Source: CAWKEY01 sp963848675 (lineage in GTDB: Bacteria; Pseudomonadota; Gammaproteobacteria; Methylococcales; Methylomonadaceae). From it: 64,000 bases of DNA. Shown piece by piece: positions 16,777-26,620 of this stretch (position 1 is its first letter; each line of letters begins with the position of its first letter). The notes under the pieces are model-generated. The model searched no databases. It was not told the DNA's origin and worked only from the letters and a program-made list of their open reading frames with translations. The position numbers and the translations under genes are program-made. The stretch is from the NCBI GenBank assembly GCA_963848675.1, contig CAWKEY010000023.1, positions 496,001 through 560,000 on the forward strand. Reading direction: 5' to 3'.

Positions 16777-19700
16777 ATGAATACTCAAAAAAAACTGCTC
16801 AGCTCAGACATACGCTACGAATGCGGCGATAGTACCTATGCGCGTGGCAAAAACTATTATGATAAAGGCCAGGTCGTAAAGCTCAAAATCAGCAATGAAG
16901 GCGCTCTTTTTGTACAAATCAATTCTTCCGTTAAAGGCAGTGTTCAAAACCCATACAACCAGAATATTCGCATAAACTGGCGGCCGGACTACAGCGCGGC
17001 GGAGATTGAAGGCGACTGCTCCTGTCCCGTCGGCTATAACTGTAAACATGTTGCCGCAGCCTGTCTGCAGTATCAAAGTTCCACTCAGCTTGGCCCATCA
17101 CGACCAGCACCCAATCCCAATTGTTTGGATTGGCTGAATAGCCTTGATCAGCCGGTTAAAAGCCGCGATGTTTACCAGGAATTTATCGCCTACATTCTTA
17201 AACCCGGCAAGAGTAAAGCTGACTTCACCCTTGAATTCCAGATCACCAAAGAAAAAAAAACCGGAGGCTTGGCCAAAGGCAGAAAAACCACTTTAAATAA
17301 TCTGCGTTACAGCTATTCATACGTTGGCTACCTGCAAACAGAGGACGAGGAGATTGCCAAATTACTCACCGCATTGAGCAACTCTTACACAGGAATTCCG
17401 CTGCTTACCGGGTCAACCGGTTTCCTGGCCTTAGTAAAGCTGGCGCGAACCGGCCGGCTGTTTTGGCAGGATTATGAGCAAAACGCGCCATTGAAAACCG
17501 GAGCTAAACGAGATTTAGGCTTGGATTGGCTGCAACAAAGCAACGGTGATTACCAGCTATTGATTACCGCCGGGCCATCCGCCTTGCTGATCCTAACCGA
17601 ACCGCCGCTGTATCTGGATACAACGGCGGGGGCGATAGGCGAAATTAACCCGCACAATCTCACAACGGATCAAATAAAAAAGCTGCTATCAGCTCCCCTT
17701 ATCCCTGGTGAATATGCCGAAGAATTCAGCCACCGGCTGCTGATTGAGCATCCAAAACTGGCTTTGCCTGCTCCGAAAAAAATTGAATTAACCGAAGCCA
17801 AGGATTTAACGCCTATCCCCAAACTGGTGTTGTTAGGCAAGCAGCTTAATGCTCAGCAATACATTCACCTTATCGCGGTTGCTTTTGTCTATGGGGACTG
17901 GACATTGCCTGCAGCCCCAACTGAAGAATTTAGCGTGCTTAAAACCGAACACGGTTTTTTGCGCATCAAACGTAATGCAGAAGCTGAACAACAAGCCATC
18001 ACGCATCTTGGCGAATTGGGCTTCATGTCTGCACCCTTTGCCAAAAGCGGCACTCAGGAGTTGCTGCTTTACAGTCCGGCAAAATCTCAACTGGATAGCG
18101 CCACACGCTGGGGGGATTTTCTGCAAAACACCCTGCCTGAACTGGAACAGGCCGGCTGGATAATTGACATAGATGACAGCTTTTTACTGAATTTTCAAAC
18201 TGCCGAAAACTGGGATGCCGAGATCAGTGAAAGCCAGCAGGACTGGTTTGAAATGCGGTTTAATGTCGATATTAACGGCCAGCGCTACCCCTTGCTGCCG
18301 CTGATTATGCCGGTGCTGGAACAGTATGATCTGGACAACTTGCCCGAGCTGCTTAACATTCCTGTCGGCGAGCATCAATACCTGAGCCTGCCATCCGAGA
18401 GACTCAGGCCGTTTCTGGCGATTTTACTTGAACTCTTTAACAGCAGCACCCTGGATCAGAATGGGTCGCTTAAGTTATCGCGCTTTAATGCTGCCGCATT
18501 GGCCGACATGGAGGATCAACATTACGGACTTTTTAGCTTAAGAGGTGGCGAGGCCCTGCGCGAACTGGGACAAAAACTAAAAAACTTCACCGGCATTGCC
18601 GATGCCGCCCTGCCCCTCAACTTAAAGGCAGAGCTCAGGCATTACCAAAAGCAAGGATTAAATTGGCTGCAATTTTTGCGTGAATATCAATTTGCCGGCA
18701 TTCTTGCCGACGATATGGGCCTGGGTAAAACCATACAGACTCTCGCCCATCTTTTACTCGAAAAAGAAAGCGGCCGCATGAGCGCCCCTTGCCTGATCAT
18801 CGCCCCCACCAGCCTGATGGGCAACTGGCGCCGGGAAGCGGAACGCTTCACGCCGGATTTGAAAGTACTGACCTTACAGGGTGCCGAACGTAAAGACCAT
18901 TTCGATAAAATCAGGGATTTTGACCTGATTCTGACCACCTACCCTTTGCTGCCCCGAGATGAGGAAACCCTGCTTGGCCATGACTATTATTACCTGATTC
19001 TGGACGAGGCTCAGGTCGTTAAAAATCCGCTGGCCAAAGCCTCCAAAATAGTCCGGCAGATCAAGGCCGGGCATCGGCTTTGTCTGACCGGTACGCCCAT
19101 GGAAAATCATCTGGGCGAACTGTGGGCGCAATTTGATTTTCTAATGCCGGGTTTTTTAGCCGACAGTGCGACGTTTAAACGACTCTACCGGACGCCGATT
19201 GAAGTGCATGGCAATAGCCAACAGCGTGCCCGGTTATCACGCCGCATTGCGCCGTTTATGCTGCGCCGCACCAAGCTGGAGGTCGCCACCGAATTGCCGG
19301 CCAAAACCGAAATCATCCGCTCAGTGCCGCTTTATGAAAAACAGGCCGCCTTGTACGAAAGCATCCGCCTGACCATGGAGAAAAAAGTCCGTGACGCCAT
19401 TGCCGAGAAAGGCCTGGCCCGCAGCCATATTACCATCCTGGATGCCCTGCTCAAACTGCGCCAGACTTGCTGCGATCCTCGCACCCTGTCACTCAAAGAA
19501 GCCCAAAAACTTAAAGAATCAGCCAAGCTCGACCTACTGATGGACATCCTGCCGGAACAACTTGAAGAAGGCCGGCGCATACTCGTCTTCTCGCAATTCA
19601 CCCGCATGATTGCGCTCATTGAAGATGAATTAGAGGCATTAAAAATTCCTTACAGCAAACTGACAGGACAAACCAAGCATCGCGAAGCCGCCATTGAGCT

Positions 19701-20034
19701 GTTTAAAAGCGGCGCCGCCAATGTTTTTCTAATCAGCCTGAAGGCTGGCGGGGTCGGTTTAAACCTGACCGAAGCCGATACCGTTATCATCTATGATCCG
19801 TGGTGGAATCCGGCCGCGGAAAGCCAGGCCGCCGACCGCGCCCACCGCATCGGCCAGGACAAACCGGTATTTGTCTACAAGCTCGTCACCGAAAACACCG
19901 TGGAAGAGAAAATACTGCTCATGCAGGAAAAAAAGCGCGCATTGGCCGAAGGCATTTATAAAGGCGGCGCCAAGGAAGAATCCTTCAAGCTGAGCGCGGA
20001 TGACCTGACTGCATTGTTTGAGCCTCTAGCATGA
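16777..20034 (+). CDS. SNF2-family DEAD/DEAH helicase with SWIM zinc finger
   Basis: A 1085-residue Swi2/Snf2 ATPase. A SWIM zinc finger lies at residues 81-91 (Cys81, Cys83, Cys89, His91 in CSCPVGYNCKH). The middle 100-600 is poorly conserved. The SNF2 N-lobe follows at about 620-860 with Walker A ADDMGLGKTIQ near 647 and a DEAQ box (LILDEAQVVKNP) near 741. The helicase C-lobe ends with QAADRAHRIGQ near 1024. Bacterial proteins of this layout are thought to remodel nucleoprotein, but the substrate is unknown. Its stop overlaps the start of the next gene by four bases (ATGA), so it is coupled to the glycosyltransferase. Confidence 0.92.
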   Translation: MNTQKKLLSSDIRYECGDSTYARGKNYYDKGQVVKLKISNEGALFVQINSSVKGSVQNPYNQNIRINWRPDYSAAEIEGDCSCPVGYNCKHVAAACLQYQSSTQLGPSRPAPNPNCLDWLNSLDQPVKSRDVYQEFIAYILKPGKSKADFTLEFQITKEKKTGGLAKGRKTTLNNLRYSYSYVGYLQTEDEEIAKLLTALSNSYTGIPLLTGSTGFLALVKLARTGRLFWQDYEQNAPLKTGAKRDLGLDWLQQSNGDYQLLITAGPSALLILTEPPLYLDTTAGAIGEINPHNLTTDQIKKLLSAPLIPGEYAEEFSHRLLIEHPKLALPAPKKIELTEAKDLTPIPKLVLLGKQLNAQQYIHLIAVAFVYGDWTLPAAPTEEFSVLKTEHGFLRIKRNAEAEQQAITHLGELGFMSAPFAKSGTQELLLYSPAKSQLDSATRWGDFLQNTLPELEQAGWIIDIDDSFLLNFQTAENWDAEISESQQDWFEMRFNVDINGQRYPLLPLIMPVLEQYDLDNLPELLNIPVGEHQYLSLPSERLRPFLAILLELFNSSTLDQNGSLKLSRFNAAALADMEDQHYGLFSLRGGEALRELGQKLKNFTGIADAALPLNLKAELRHYQKQGLNWLQFLREYQFAGILADDMGLGKTIQTLAHLLLEKESGRMSAPCLIIAPTSLMGNWRREAERFTPDLKVLTLQGAERKDHFDKIRDFDLILTTYPLLPRDEETLLGHDYYYLILDEAQVVKNPLAKASKIVRQIKAGHRLCLTGTPMENHLGELWAQFDFLMPGFLADSATFKRLYRTPIEVHGNSQQRARLSRRIAPFMLRRTKLEVATELPAKTEIIRSVPLYEKQAALYESIRLTMEKKVRDAIAEKGLARSHITILDALLKLRQTCCDPRTLSLKEAQKLKESAKLDLLMDILPEQLEEGRRILVFSQFTRMIALIEDELEALKIPYSKLTGQTKHREAAIELFKSGAANVFLISLKAGGVGLNLTEADTVIIYDPWWNPAAESQAADRAHRIGQDKPVFVYKLVTENTVEEKILLMQEKKRALAEGIYKGGAKEESFKLSADDLTALFEPLA

Positions 20035-20705
20035 AATTTTCCATCATCATCCCGGCACTCAATGAAGAAAAAACCATTCAAAGCTGTTTGATACCGTTAC
20101 AGACTTTGCGCAGCCAGTGTGAAATTATCATAGTTGATGGCGGCAGCACCGATAACACAGCGCAACTCGCCGCTGCTTTGGCCGACCAAGTGCTCGGCTC
20201 AGAACAAGGCCGCGCCCGGCAAATGAACACCGGCGCCCGGCGGGCCTGCGGGGATGTGTTGATGTTTTTACATGCCGATACCTTGTTACCGGACCATGCC
20301 TTGGCGCTGATTGCACAGCGTATTACCAAGAACCAGGTCTGGGGGCGTTTTGATATTCGCTTGCGCGGCCGTCATTACCTGCTCAAGATTATTGCCAGGA
20401 TGATGAACTGGCGCTCGCGGCTGACCGGCATTGCCACCGGCGATCAGGTGATTTTTGTTACCGGACAGGCGTTTGCCAAGGTTGGCCAATATCCAGAAAT
20501 CGCCTTGATGGAAGACATTGCACTCAGCAAGGCGCTCAAGAAAATCAGCCCGCCCATCTGTCTGCGAGCCATGGTTACCAGCTCCGCTCGCCGGTGGGAG
20601 CACAACGGTATAATCAAGACAATACTGCTGATGTGGTGTTTACGTCTGGGTTACTTCCTGGGCGCAGACCCGAAAACATTGGCTCGGCTTTATACGCAAA
20701 GCTGA
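20031..20705 (+). CDS. Family 2 glycosyltransferase, TIGR04283 type
   Basis: Soluble GT-A transferase of 224 residues beginning FSIIIPALNEEKTIQSCL, with the nucleotide-binding segment IIVDGGSTDNTAQLA and the metal-binding region GDVLMFLHADTLLP (DxD-like HAD). By recall, TIGR04283 proteins commonly occur beside TIGR04282 proteins, as at 21611, and such pairs are seen in arsenosugar-type clusters. No arsenic genes are visible here. It overlaps the helicase gene upstream. Confidence 0.82.
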   Translation: MKFSIIIPALNEEKTIQSCLIPLQTLRSQCEIIIVDGGSTDNTAQLAAALADQVLGSEQGRARQMNTGARRACGDVLMFLHADTLLPDHALALIAQRITKNQVWGRFDIRLRGRHYLLKIIARMMNWRSRLTGIATGDQVIFVTGQAFAKVGQYPEIALMEDIALSKALKKISPPICLRAMVTSSARRWEHNGIIKTILLMWCLRLGYFLGADPKTLARLYTQS

Positions 20706-20787
20706 TTGCTGGAAAGGCTTGATCCGTGCATGAGGGGCGGCCAATGCTGCCCCACCATTAAATCTAACCAACTACTAACAGAGCATC

Positions 20788-21579
20788 ATGGAAAACCTAA
20801 TCCGCGTAACGACATCAATCAGTATCTTCTGCATTATGATTGCCTGGGAATATGCAAGCCCGCGAAGACAGCAGAACATTAATCGTAAACAACGCTGGCC
20901 GGTTAACCTGGGGCTGGCCGCACTGAATATGCTAATCATGCGGTTCAGCATCGGCAGTCTGGCTTATCTGAGCGCCGTTGCCGCAGCAGATCAGCGTTAT
21001 GGCCTGTTAAACTGGTTAAACGCACCGGCCTGGCTGTCGATTCTGGCCACTTTGTTGTTTCTGGATTTTGCCATTTATTGTCAACACATTGCTTCACACA
21101 AATGGCCGCTGCTGTGGCGTTTACATCAGGTTCATCACACCGATATTGAATTTGATGCCACCACGGCGGTGCGTTTTCATCCTCTGGAAATTCTCATTTC
21201 CATGCTTTACAAGGTCGTGTGCATTGTTCTGATCGGCGCCGATCCCCTGGCGGTAATTGTTTTTGAGATTATCCTGAATGGCGCTGCGACATTTAATCAC
21301 AGTAATATCAACATTCCACCTGCAGTAGACAAAAAATTACGCTGGCTGATTATCACGCCGGACATGCATCGCATCCATCATTCAACTATTCCTGCTGAAA
21401 CCGACAGTAACTACGGCTTTTCCATTTCCTGTTGGGACCGGCTTTGTAATACCTACGTAGACCAGCCCCAACAGCCACAAACAACGATGACTATCGGTTT
21501 AAAGCCGTTTCGCCAGCAATCTGAACTGAGGCTTATGCGCGTCCTACTGCTGCCTTTCAAGTCGCTGCGTGTCCGCTAA
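20788..21579 (+). CDS. Sterol desaturase / fatty acid hydroxylase superfamily membrane protein
   Basis: A 263-residue integral membrane di-iron oxygenase. The histidine clusters are QHIASH (HxxxH), HQVHH (HxxHH), NH in FNHSNI and HRIHH (HxxHH). Four hydrophobic stretches precede or separate them. Members hydroxylate or desaturate lipids; the substrate cannot be told. It lies between two sugar-transferase genes on the plus strand. Confidence 0.85.
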   Translation: MENLIRVTTSISIFCIMIAWEYASPRRQQNINRKQRWPVNLGLAALNMLIMRFSIGSLAYLSAVAAADQRYGLLNWLNAPAWLSILATLLFLDFAIYCQHIASHKWPLLWRLHQVHHTDIEFDATTAVRFHPLEILISMLYKVVCIVLIGADPLAVIVFEIILNGAATFNHSNINIPPAVDKKLRWLIITPDMHRIHHSTIPAETDSNYGFSISCWDRLCNTYVDQPQQPQTTMTIGLKPFRQQSELRLMRVLLLPFKSLRVR

Positions 21580-21610
21580 AAACAGACCCATTGACACCGC
21601 AGGGACATCA

Positions 21611-22249
21611 ATGATGACTTACCAGTACCCTGATGCGGTGTTGATGATTTTCTGCAAAGCCCCGGTTGCCGGCCAGGTAAAAACCCGGCTGACCCCGGCT
21701 CTTAGCGCACAGCAGGCCGTCGACGTACATATTGAACTCAGCACAAGAACCCTGCGCCTGGCGACACAAAGTCAGTTGTGTCCGGTAGAACTGTGGTGCG
21801 CGCCCTCAACGCAGCATGCTTTTTTTACGGCTGTATCAGCCAGCTACCCTTTAGTGCTGCGCCAGCAACAGGGCGCCGATTTGGGCGCGCGCATGCTCGG
21901 GGCGTTTTGCGCTGCGTTTGAACTTTATGATCATGCGCTATTAATGGGCTGCGACTGCCCCTCGTTAAGCCAGGGCGATCTTGAAGACGCGCTCAAAGCA
22001 CTCAGCCAAAACAGTGACAGCGTGCTGGCACCGGCCGAAGACGGCGGCTATGTCATGATTGGACTTAACCAGGCGCAGCCCGAACTGTTTGTTGATATGC
22101 CGTGGGGCACGCCGCAAGTCCTGGCACAAACCCGCGCGCGCATCAGTACGCTTAATCTTCGCCATCATGAACTCAGGCAGCAGTGGGATGTTGACACCCC
22201 GGAAGATCTGGCAAGATATTGCAGTTTGAAACACGCTTCCGATATCTAA
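21611..22249 (+). CDS. TIGR04282 / DUF2064 glycosyltransferase-like protein
   Basis: A nucleotidyltransferase-fold protein related to MobA and CofC. It has an N-terminal VLMIFCKAPVAGQVKTRLTP motif, a GCDCPSLSQGDLEDAL segment and a C-terminal WDVDTPEDLARY. Start at ATG 21611 was chosen because AGGG lies at 21601-21604; an upstream start at 21569 overlaps the previous gene. It probably works with the TIGR04283 transferase two genes upstream. Confidence 0.82.
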   Translation: MMTYQYPDAVLMIFCKAPVAGQVKTRLTPALSAQQAVDVHIELSTRTLRLATQSQLCPVELWCAPSTQHAFFTAVSASYPLVLRQQQGADLGARMLGAFCAAFELYDHALLMGCDCPSLSQGDLEDALKALSQNSDSVLAPAEDGGYVMIGLNQAQPELFVDMPWGTPQVLAQTRARISTLNLRHHELRQQWDVDTPEDLARYCSLKHASDI

Positions 22250-22318
22250 AGAGCCGCCAGTCCCCAGTCCCTAGGCTCCAGCTCGGGAAGCAGCGGAATC
22301 ATCTCTATGATTCATGTC

Positions 22319-22486
22319 TCATGGGCTATAAATTTGATCAACCAGATTTTTAAACCAGCGCGGGCGTTTAATCATAACGAACAATATCAGCACTTCCAAT
22401 ATCGGAAGAGGTATTACGTGCAAAATTATCAACGCTAGCAAAACTACAATACAAATAATTAGCCTTGGAAAAGAGGTTTTGTTCAT
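22319..22486 (-). CDS. Small membrane protein, 55 residues
   Basis: A short frame starting MNKTSFPRLIICIVVLLAL, continuing through a long hydrophobic helix (to about residue 38) and ending in a basic tail (KRPRWFKNLVDQIYSP). One or two membrane passes, then an amphipathic end with Trp and Phe, looks like a real small inner-membrane protein. The ribosome binding site is weak. No function can be given. Confidence 0.5.
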   Translation of the reverse strand: MNKTSFPRLIICIVVLLALIILHVIPLPILEVLILFVMIKRPRWFKNLVDQIYSP

Positions 22487-22754
22487 CACAAGATACCAGT
22501 TTGGTTTGGCTTGTTTCGCAACTAATTTTAAGGAAGCAAGCGTAGAATTTTTATTTGTGGATAGCTTTCAAGCAACAAGGCCGATAGATGCCAGTCAAAG
22601 GCATTGCGGTTTTGAGCATGGCTGAACTCCAGGCTAGCGGGGAAGAAGAGAAACTCGAGCCTACTAGGGCTGAATCCCTAGCTGAAGTTTGGGATCCAGC
22701 CGGATCTTCTGCATTGCCTGCCTTATCGTGCGGCGATGCCTTCACAATTCAGGC

Positions 22755-23111
22755 CTAGTGTGGCCCGACAAACTCTATCGGTTTTGCGCCGCTAAGATGC
22801 TCCGGGGTAATGATATAAGTACCTTTCTGGCTGGCATCCCATACTTTTTTAGCCGCATAGTAATCGCCGCCGGTAAATACCCAGGTTAAGCCGCCAATTA
22901 CGCTGCCCACTCCGGCAAAGGCCAGTTTAAAGGCGCCATAAACCGGTGTTGCAATAAAGCAGGCGGCGCCGGTCACCAATTGGGAAGTGCCCGATTGAGC
23001 CTGCGCGGCATGAGCGTTTGGCGCCAGGAATAAACCCCAAAGCATCAGCGCGGTCACTAAAACCGCCGAAATGCGTTTGCCAGGCACTGCTGGTTTGAAT
23101 AAATTCATCAT
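22755..23111 (-). CDS. Secreted or membrane-anchored small protein, conserved in appearance
   Basis: A 118-residue protein. AAGGAG lies six bases before the ATG at 23111 (MMNLFKP), and an earlier ATG at 23117 is too close to it. Residues 10-36 form a signal peptide ending ANAHA-AQ. A glycine-rich hydrophobic stretch (GAFKLAFAGVGSVIGGLTWVFTGG) could insert in a membrane. The C-terminus reads KGTYIITPEHLSG. It is not recognised by name; it is divergent from the RND pump. Confidence 0.75.
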   Translation of the reverse strand: MMNLFKPAVPGKRISAVLVTALMLWGLFLAPNAHAAQAQSGTSQLVTGAACFIATPVYGAFKLAFAGVGSVIGGLTWVFTGGDYYAAKKVWDASQKGTYIITPEHLSGAKPIEFVGPH

Positions 23112-23117
23112 ATCCAT

Positions 23118-23505
23118 CTCCTTAGTCTTCTTTTAAAAAGCTAATCTTATCTGTCTTTGCCGGTTTATCAAAAATTGATCTTTTCTTGCTGGATGTTTTA
23201 CAGCCAATGACTGTATGGGCAGCACAGAACATGAAGCTATTGAAAGCTTTTTGATTCCTCGCTTTTAGCCCTCATGTCTTTCCACATGCAGCGTTTCAGA
23301 TTTTTTCGATAAGCGCCAGATTACGTGGTTGTGATCAATGCAGCTATTCCATGAGGTCATGAATAGCCTTGAACCCCAAAAGGAGCTGTGGCCATGCGAG
23401 TCACTCGTGCCCGTGGTAAAAGTGCCCTAATTTGCGTAACATCACGCATCAGGATATTTTCACCACAGCAGACAAGCTGGTGCGTACTCAGGAATTTCAA
23501 TCACC
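23118..23505. other. Intergenic region between divergent genes, with a possible gene tail
   Basis: Must hold promoters for both flanking genes. The last 100 bases contain a plus-strand frame of about 30 codons ending CPNLRNITHQDIFTTADK-LVRTQEFQSPC that stops four bases into the RND gene. It could be the tail of a deleted upstream gene such as a membrane-fusion protein, but it is too short to identify. Confidence 0.3.
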
Positions 23506-26500
23506 ATGTTAGCCGCTCTTGTTCGTTTCTCCATCCGTTATTACGGCATTGTCATTGCGCTTGCCGTATTGATTCTGCTCTATGGCGCTTATCGTTTTGC
23601 CACGGCAGGACTGGATATTTTTCCGGCCTTTTCCCCCAAACAGGTGATCATTCAAACCGAAGCGCCGGGGTATTCTTCGGAGCAGGTCGAAGTCCTGGTA
23701 ACGCAGCAGATTGAAATGGCCATCAGCGGTTTGGTCGGCATGGAATCGGTACGTTCCGAATCGATTCAGGGCTTGTCCATTATTACCGCAATCTTTAACG
23801 ACAGCAGCGATATTTATCGCAACCGGCAACTGATCAGCGAGCGTCTGGCCGGTATGCCGGCAAAACTCCCGCAAGGCATTACACCCGTGGTAATACCGCT
23901 TTCGTCGTCTTCGGCGACGGTGTTAACCCTGGGCATAAGCGCTGACAACAAAGATTTGATGAGCCTGCGCAGTCTGGTTGACTGGACCATCGTGCCGCGA
24001 TTACTGGCTGTCGCGGGTGTCGCGGATGTGAATGTGTTCGGCGGCGAAGTCCAACAGTTGCAGATTCAGGTTGATCCGGTTCAGCTGCAGCGCTTTAATC
24101 TGGGCTTTGATGACATTATCAGGGCCGCCTCGCAAGCCGGCGCTATTCAGGGCGGCGGTTTTATCGAAAACAGCAATCAGCGCTTCACCTTGCAGGTCAG
24201 CGGCCAGCCGGCTACGCCCGAACAATTTGCCAAAGTCATTGTTAAACGCGATCAAGGCCGCAACATTACCCTGGGCGAAGTGACCACCATTGCTTATGCC
24301 CCCGAGCCACCGGTCGGCGCGGCGCAAATCATGGGCAAACCCGGCATTGTGATGATGGTGATCGGGCAATACGGCGCCAATACCTTGTCGGTGTCGAGAG
24401 AGGTAGAACAGGCGCTGAAACAACTTGAACCCATTTTCAACAACCAGGCGATTCATTTTTATCCCCGCCTGTTCCGCCCTGCCGATTATATCGAACGCTC
24501 GCTGGCCAATTTGTCGGGACATTTGCTGATCGGCGGCTTGTTCGTATTGCTTATCCTGTATCTGTTTCTGTTTAATTTTCGCACCGCGTTCATTTCTGCG
24601 CTGGCCATTCCCTTGTCATTAATCAGCGCCATCATCGTTTTGCTGGCGACCGGGGTTAACCTTAATATCATGGTACTCGGAGGGCTTGCTATCGCGCTGG
24701 GGGAAGTGGTTGATGATGCCATTATCGATACCGAAAACATTTTCCGGCGCCTGCGTGAAAACCGTTTATCAGCCCAGCCGCTGCCTGTTGCCGAGGTGGT
24801 ATACAGCGCCTCGCTGGAAGTGCGCAGCTCCGTGGTTTACGCCAGTTTTATCGTTGCGCTGGTGTTTGTGCCCTTGCTGACCTTACACGGCGTGGCCGGA
24901 CGCTTATTCGCGCCTTTGGGCTATTCCTATATTCTGGCCATTTTGATGTCGTTGCTGGTTGCCCTGACCCTCACGCCTGCGCTGTGCTATGTTTTGCTCG
25001 GCACGCAACTCGACAAGACCAATGAGCCGCCGCTGATCAGACGTATCAAGCCGCTGTATCAGCATTTGCTAGACTGGGTATTCAGGCATTTTAAACCGGT
25101 GTTCAGCGCCAGCCTCATCGTTTGCCTGTCCGGTTTGCTGGCCTTTTTCAGTCTCGACAGCAAATTTCTGCCCGAATTGCGCGAAGGCCATTATATTGTC
25201 CACACCAGCAGCATTCCGGGCACATCCTTGCAGGAGTCGCTCAGAATCGGCAGCAAACTGACCGAACAATTGTTGGCTATTCCAGGCGTTGAATCGGTAT
25301 CGCAGTGGGCAGGACGAGCGGAACGCGGCGCCGATACTTACGGCAGTCATTACAGTGAGTATGAAGTCCGCCTTAAGCCGATGCCGGGAGCGCAGCAACA
25401 GCAGATCATGGATAAACTCAGGGCGATTCTGGGCGCCTTCCCCGGCATTTTGTTTGAGGCCAATACCTTTTTGACGGAACGCGTGGATGAAACGATCTCC
25501 GGCTACACCTCGCCGGTGGTCGTCAATATTTATGGCAATGATCTGAATAGCCTGGATACCAAGGCGCAGGCGATTGCCCGGATTATGCGCGACATTCCTG
25601 GCGCCACCGATGTACAGTTGCGCTCTCCGCCCGGCACGCCGCTGCTGCAAATCGATTTGAATCTCGACAAGCTTAACTTCTGGGGCGTGCTGCCGGCACA
25701 GGTGCTTGATACCCTACAAGCCGCTTATGAAACCCGAGTCGTCGGCAAACACATTCAGGGTAATAAAATTTCTAACATTGCTGTCACCCTGGCGCCCCGT
25801 TTAAGAACGCAAACCGAAGCCATTGCCCAGCTGCCCATCAGAACGCAGGATGGCGCTTTAATTAAATTGGAACAGGTCGCCGAAATCAGGCACTCAACGA
25901 GCCGCTATAACATTCTGCATCAGGGCGCACAAAGGCGGCAAACCGTCACCTGTAATGTCATCGACAGGGATCTGGATACCTTCATGCAGGAACTCAAAGC
26001 GCGCGTGTTGAAAGAAATTCCTTTTTCGGAGCAGTCCTATCCTGAATTCACCGGCGCTGCGATTGAACAGGCGCAGGCCCGGCAGGATTTAATCCTGCAT
26101 TCTTTACTGGCCGGCGCCGGCGTGCTGATTTTTATTTATATCGCCATAGGCAACATCCGTCACGTCTGGCTGACGCTGGCCAACCTGCCCTTTGCACTTA
26201 TCGGCGGGGTTGTTGCGGTTGTAATAACCGGCGGCACCTTATCGGTAGGTTCGATCGTCGGATTTATCACTTTATTCGGGATTACCGTGCGCAATAGCAT
26301 CATGCTGCTGTCACACTATCGGTATCTGGTCGAAGTTGAGGGGAAAAGCTGGAATCTGGAAACAGCCATACAGGGCGCCCAGGAACGATTGCCGTCCATT
26401 TTAATGACGGCGCTGGTCACCGCCTTGGCCATGCTTCCTATCGCCTACAACAGCGATAATCCGGGGCGGGAAATCATGGGGCCTATGGCGGCGATTATTA

Positions 26501-26583
26501 TCGGCGGCCTGGCATCTTCCACGCTGTTGAATTTATTATTAATGCCCGGGATGTTGCTGCGTTATGGAAAATTCAAAGCTTAA
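23506..26583 (+). CDS. RND efflux transporter permease (CzcA/HME-like)
   Basis: A 1025-residue inner-membrane proton-driven pump with the full RND layout. A first membrane helix at 10-30 is followed by porter domain 1, six helices around 340-540 including the conserved charged helix GEVVDDAIIDTENIFRRL, a second porter domain, and six C-terminal helices. The motif with two Asp and a Glu in helix 4 resembles heavy-metal (CzcA/CusA) rather than drug pumps. No membrane-fusion or outer-membrane partner gene is adjacent, which is unusual. The ATG at 23506 has no strong ribosome binding site. Confidence 0.85.
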   Translation: MLAALVRFSIRYYGIVIALAVLILLYGAYRFATAGLDIFPAFSPKQVIIQTEAPGYSSEQVEVLVTQQIEMAISGLVGMESVRSESIQGLSIITAIFNDSSDIYRNRQLISERLAGMPAKLPQGITPVVIPLSSSSATVLTLGISADNKDLMSLRSLVDWTIVPRLLAVAGVADVNVFGGEVQQLQIQVDPVQLQRFNLGFDDIIRAASQAGAIQGGGFIENSNQRFTLQVSGQPATPEQFAKVIVKRDQGRNITLGEVTTIAYAPEPPVGAAQIMGKPGIVMMVIGQYGANTLSVSREVEQALKQLEPIFNNQAIHFYPRLFRPADYIERSLANLSGHLLIGGLFVLLILYLFLFNFRTAFISALAIPLSLISAIIVLLATGVNLNIMVLGGLAIALGEVVDDAIIDTENIFRRLRENRLSAQPLPVAEVVYSASLEVRSSVVYASFIVALVFVPLLTLHGVAGRLFAPLGYSYILAILMSLLVALTLTPALCYVLLGTQLDKTNEPPLIRRIKPLYQHLLDWVFRHFKPVFSASLIVCLSGLLAFFSLDSKFLPELREGHYIVHTSSIPGTSLQESLRIGSKLTEQLLAIPGVESVSQWAGRAERGADTYGSHYSEYEVRLKPMPGAQQQQIMDKLRAILGAFPGILFEANTFLTERVDETISGYTSPVVVNIYGNDLNSLDTKAQAIARIMRDIPGATDVQLRSPPGTPLLQIDLNLDKLNFWGVLPAQVLDTLQAAYETRVVGKHIQGNKISNIAVTLAPRLRTQTEAIAQLPIRTQDGALIKLEQVAEIRHSTSRYNILHQGAQRRQTVTCNVIDRDLDTFMQELKARVLKEIPFSEQSYPEFTGAAIEQAQARQDLILHSLLAGAGVLIFIYIAIGNIRHVWLTLANLPFALIGGVVAVVITGGTLSVGSIVGFITLFGITVRNSIMLLSHYRYLVEVEGKSWNLETAIQGAQERLPSILMTALVTALAMLPIAYNSDNPGREIMGPMAAIIIGGLASSTLLNLLLMPGMLLRYGKFKA

Positions 26584-26620
26584 GTTAAACGCCATCGTAA
26601 AGATAATGCCTGTTAGCGTA

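Noticed and set aside
22664..22681. CTAGGG/CCCTAG hairpin as a terminator for the gene at 22755-23111
   Set aside because: The stem is short and no T-run follows on the minus strand.
23388..23714. A 108-codon frame overlapping the start of the RND gene
   Set aside because: Out of frame with the strongly supported RND protein; reads as Ser/Arg/Cys-rich shadow.
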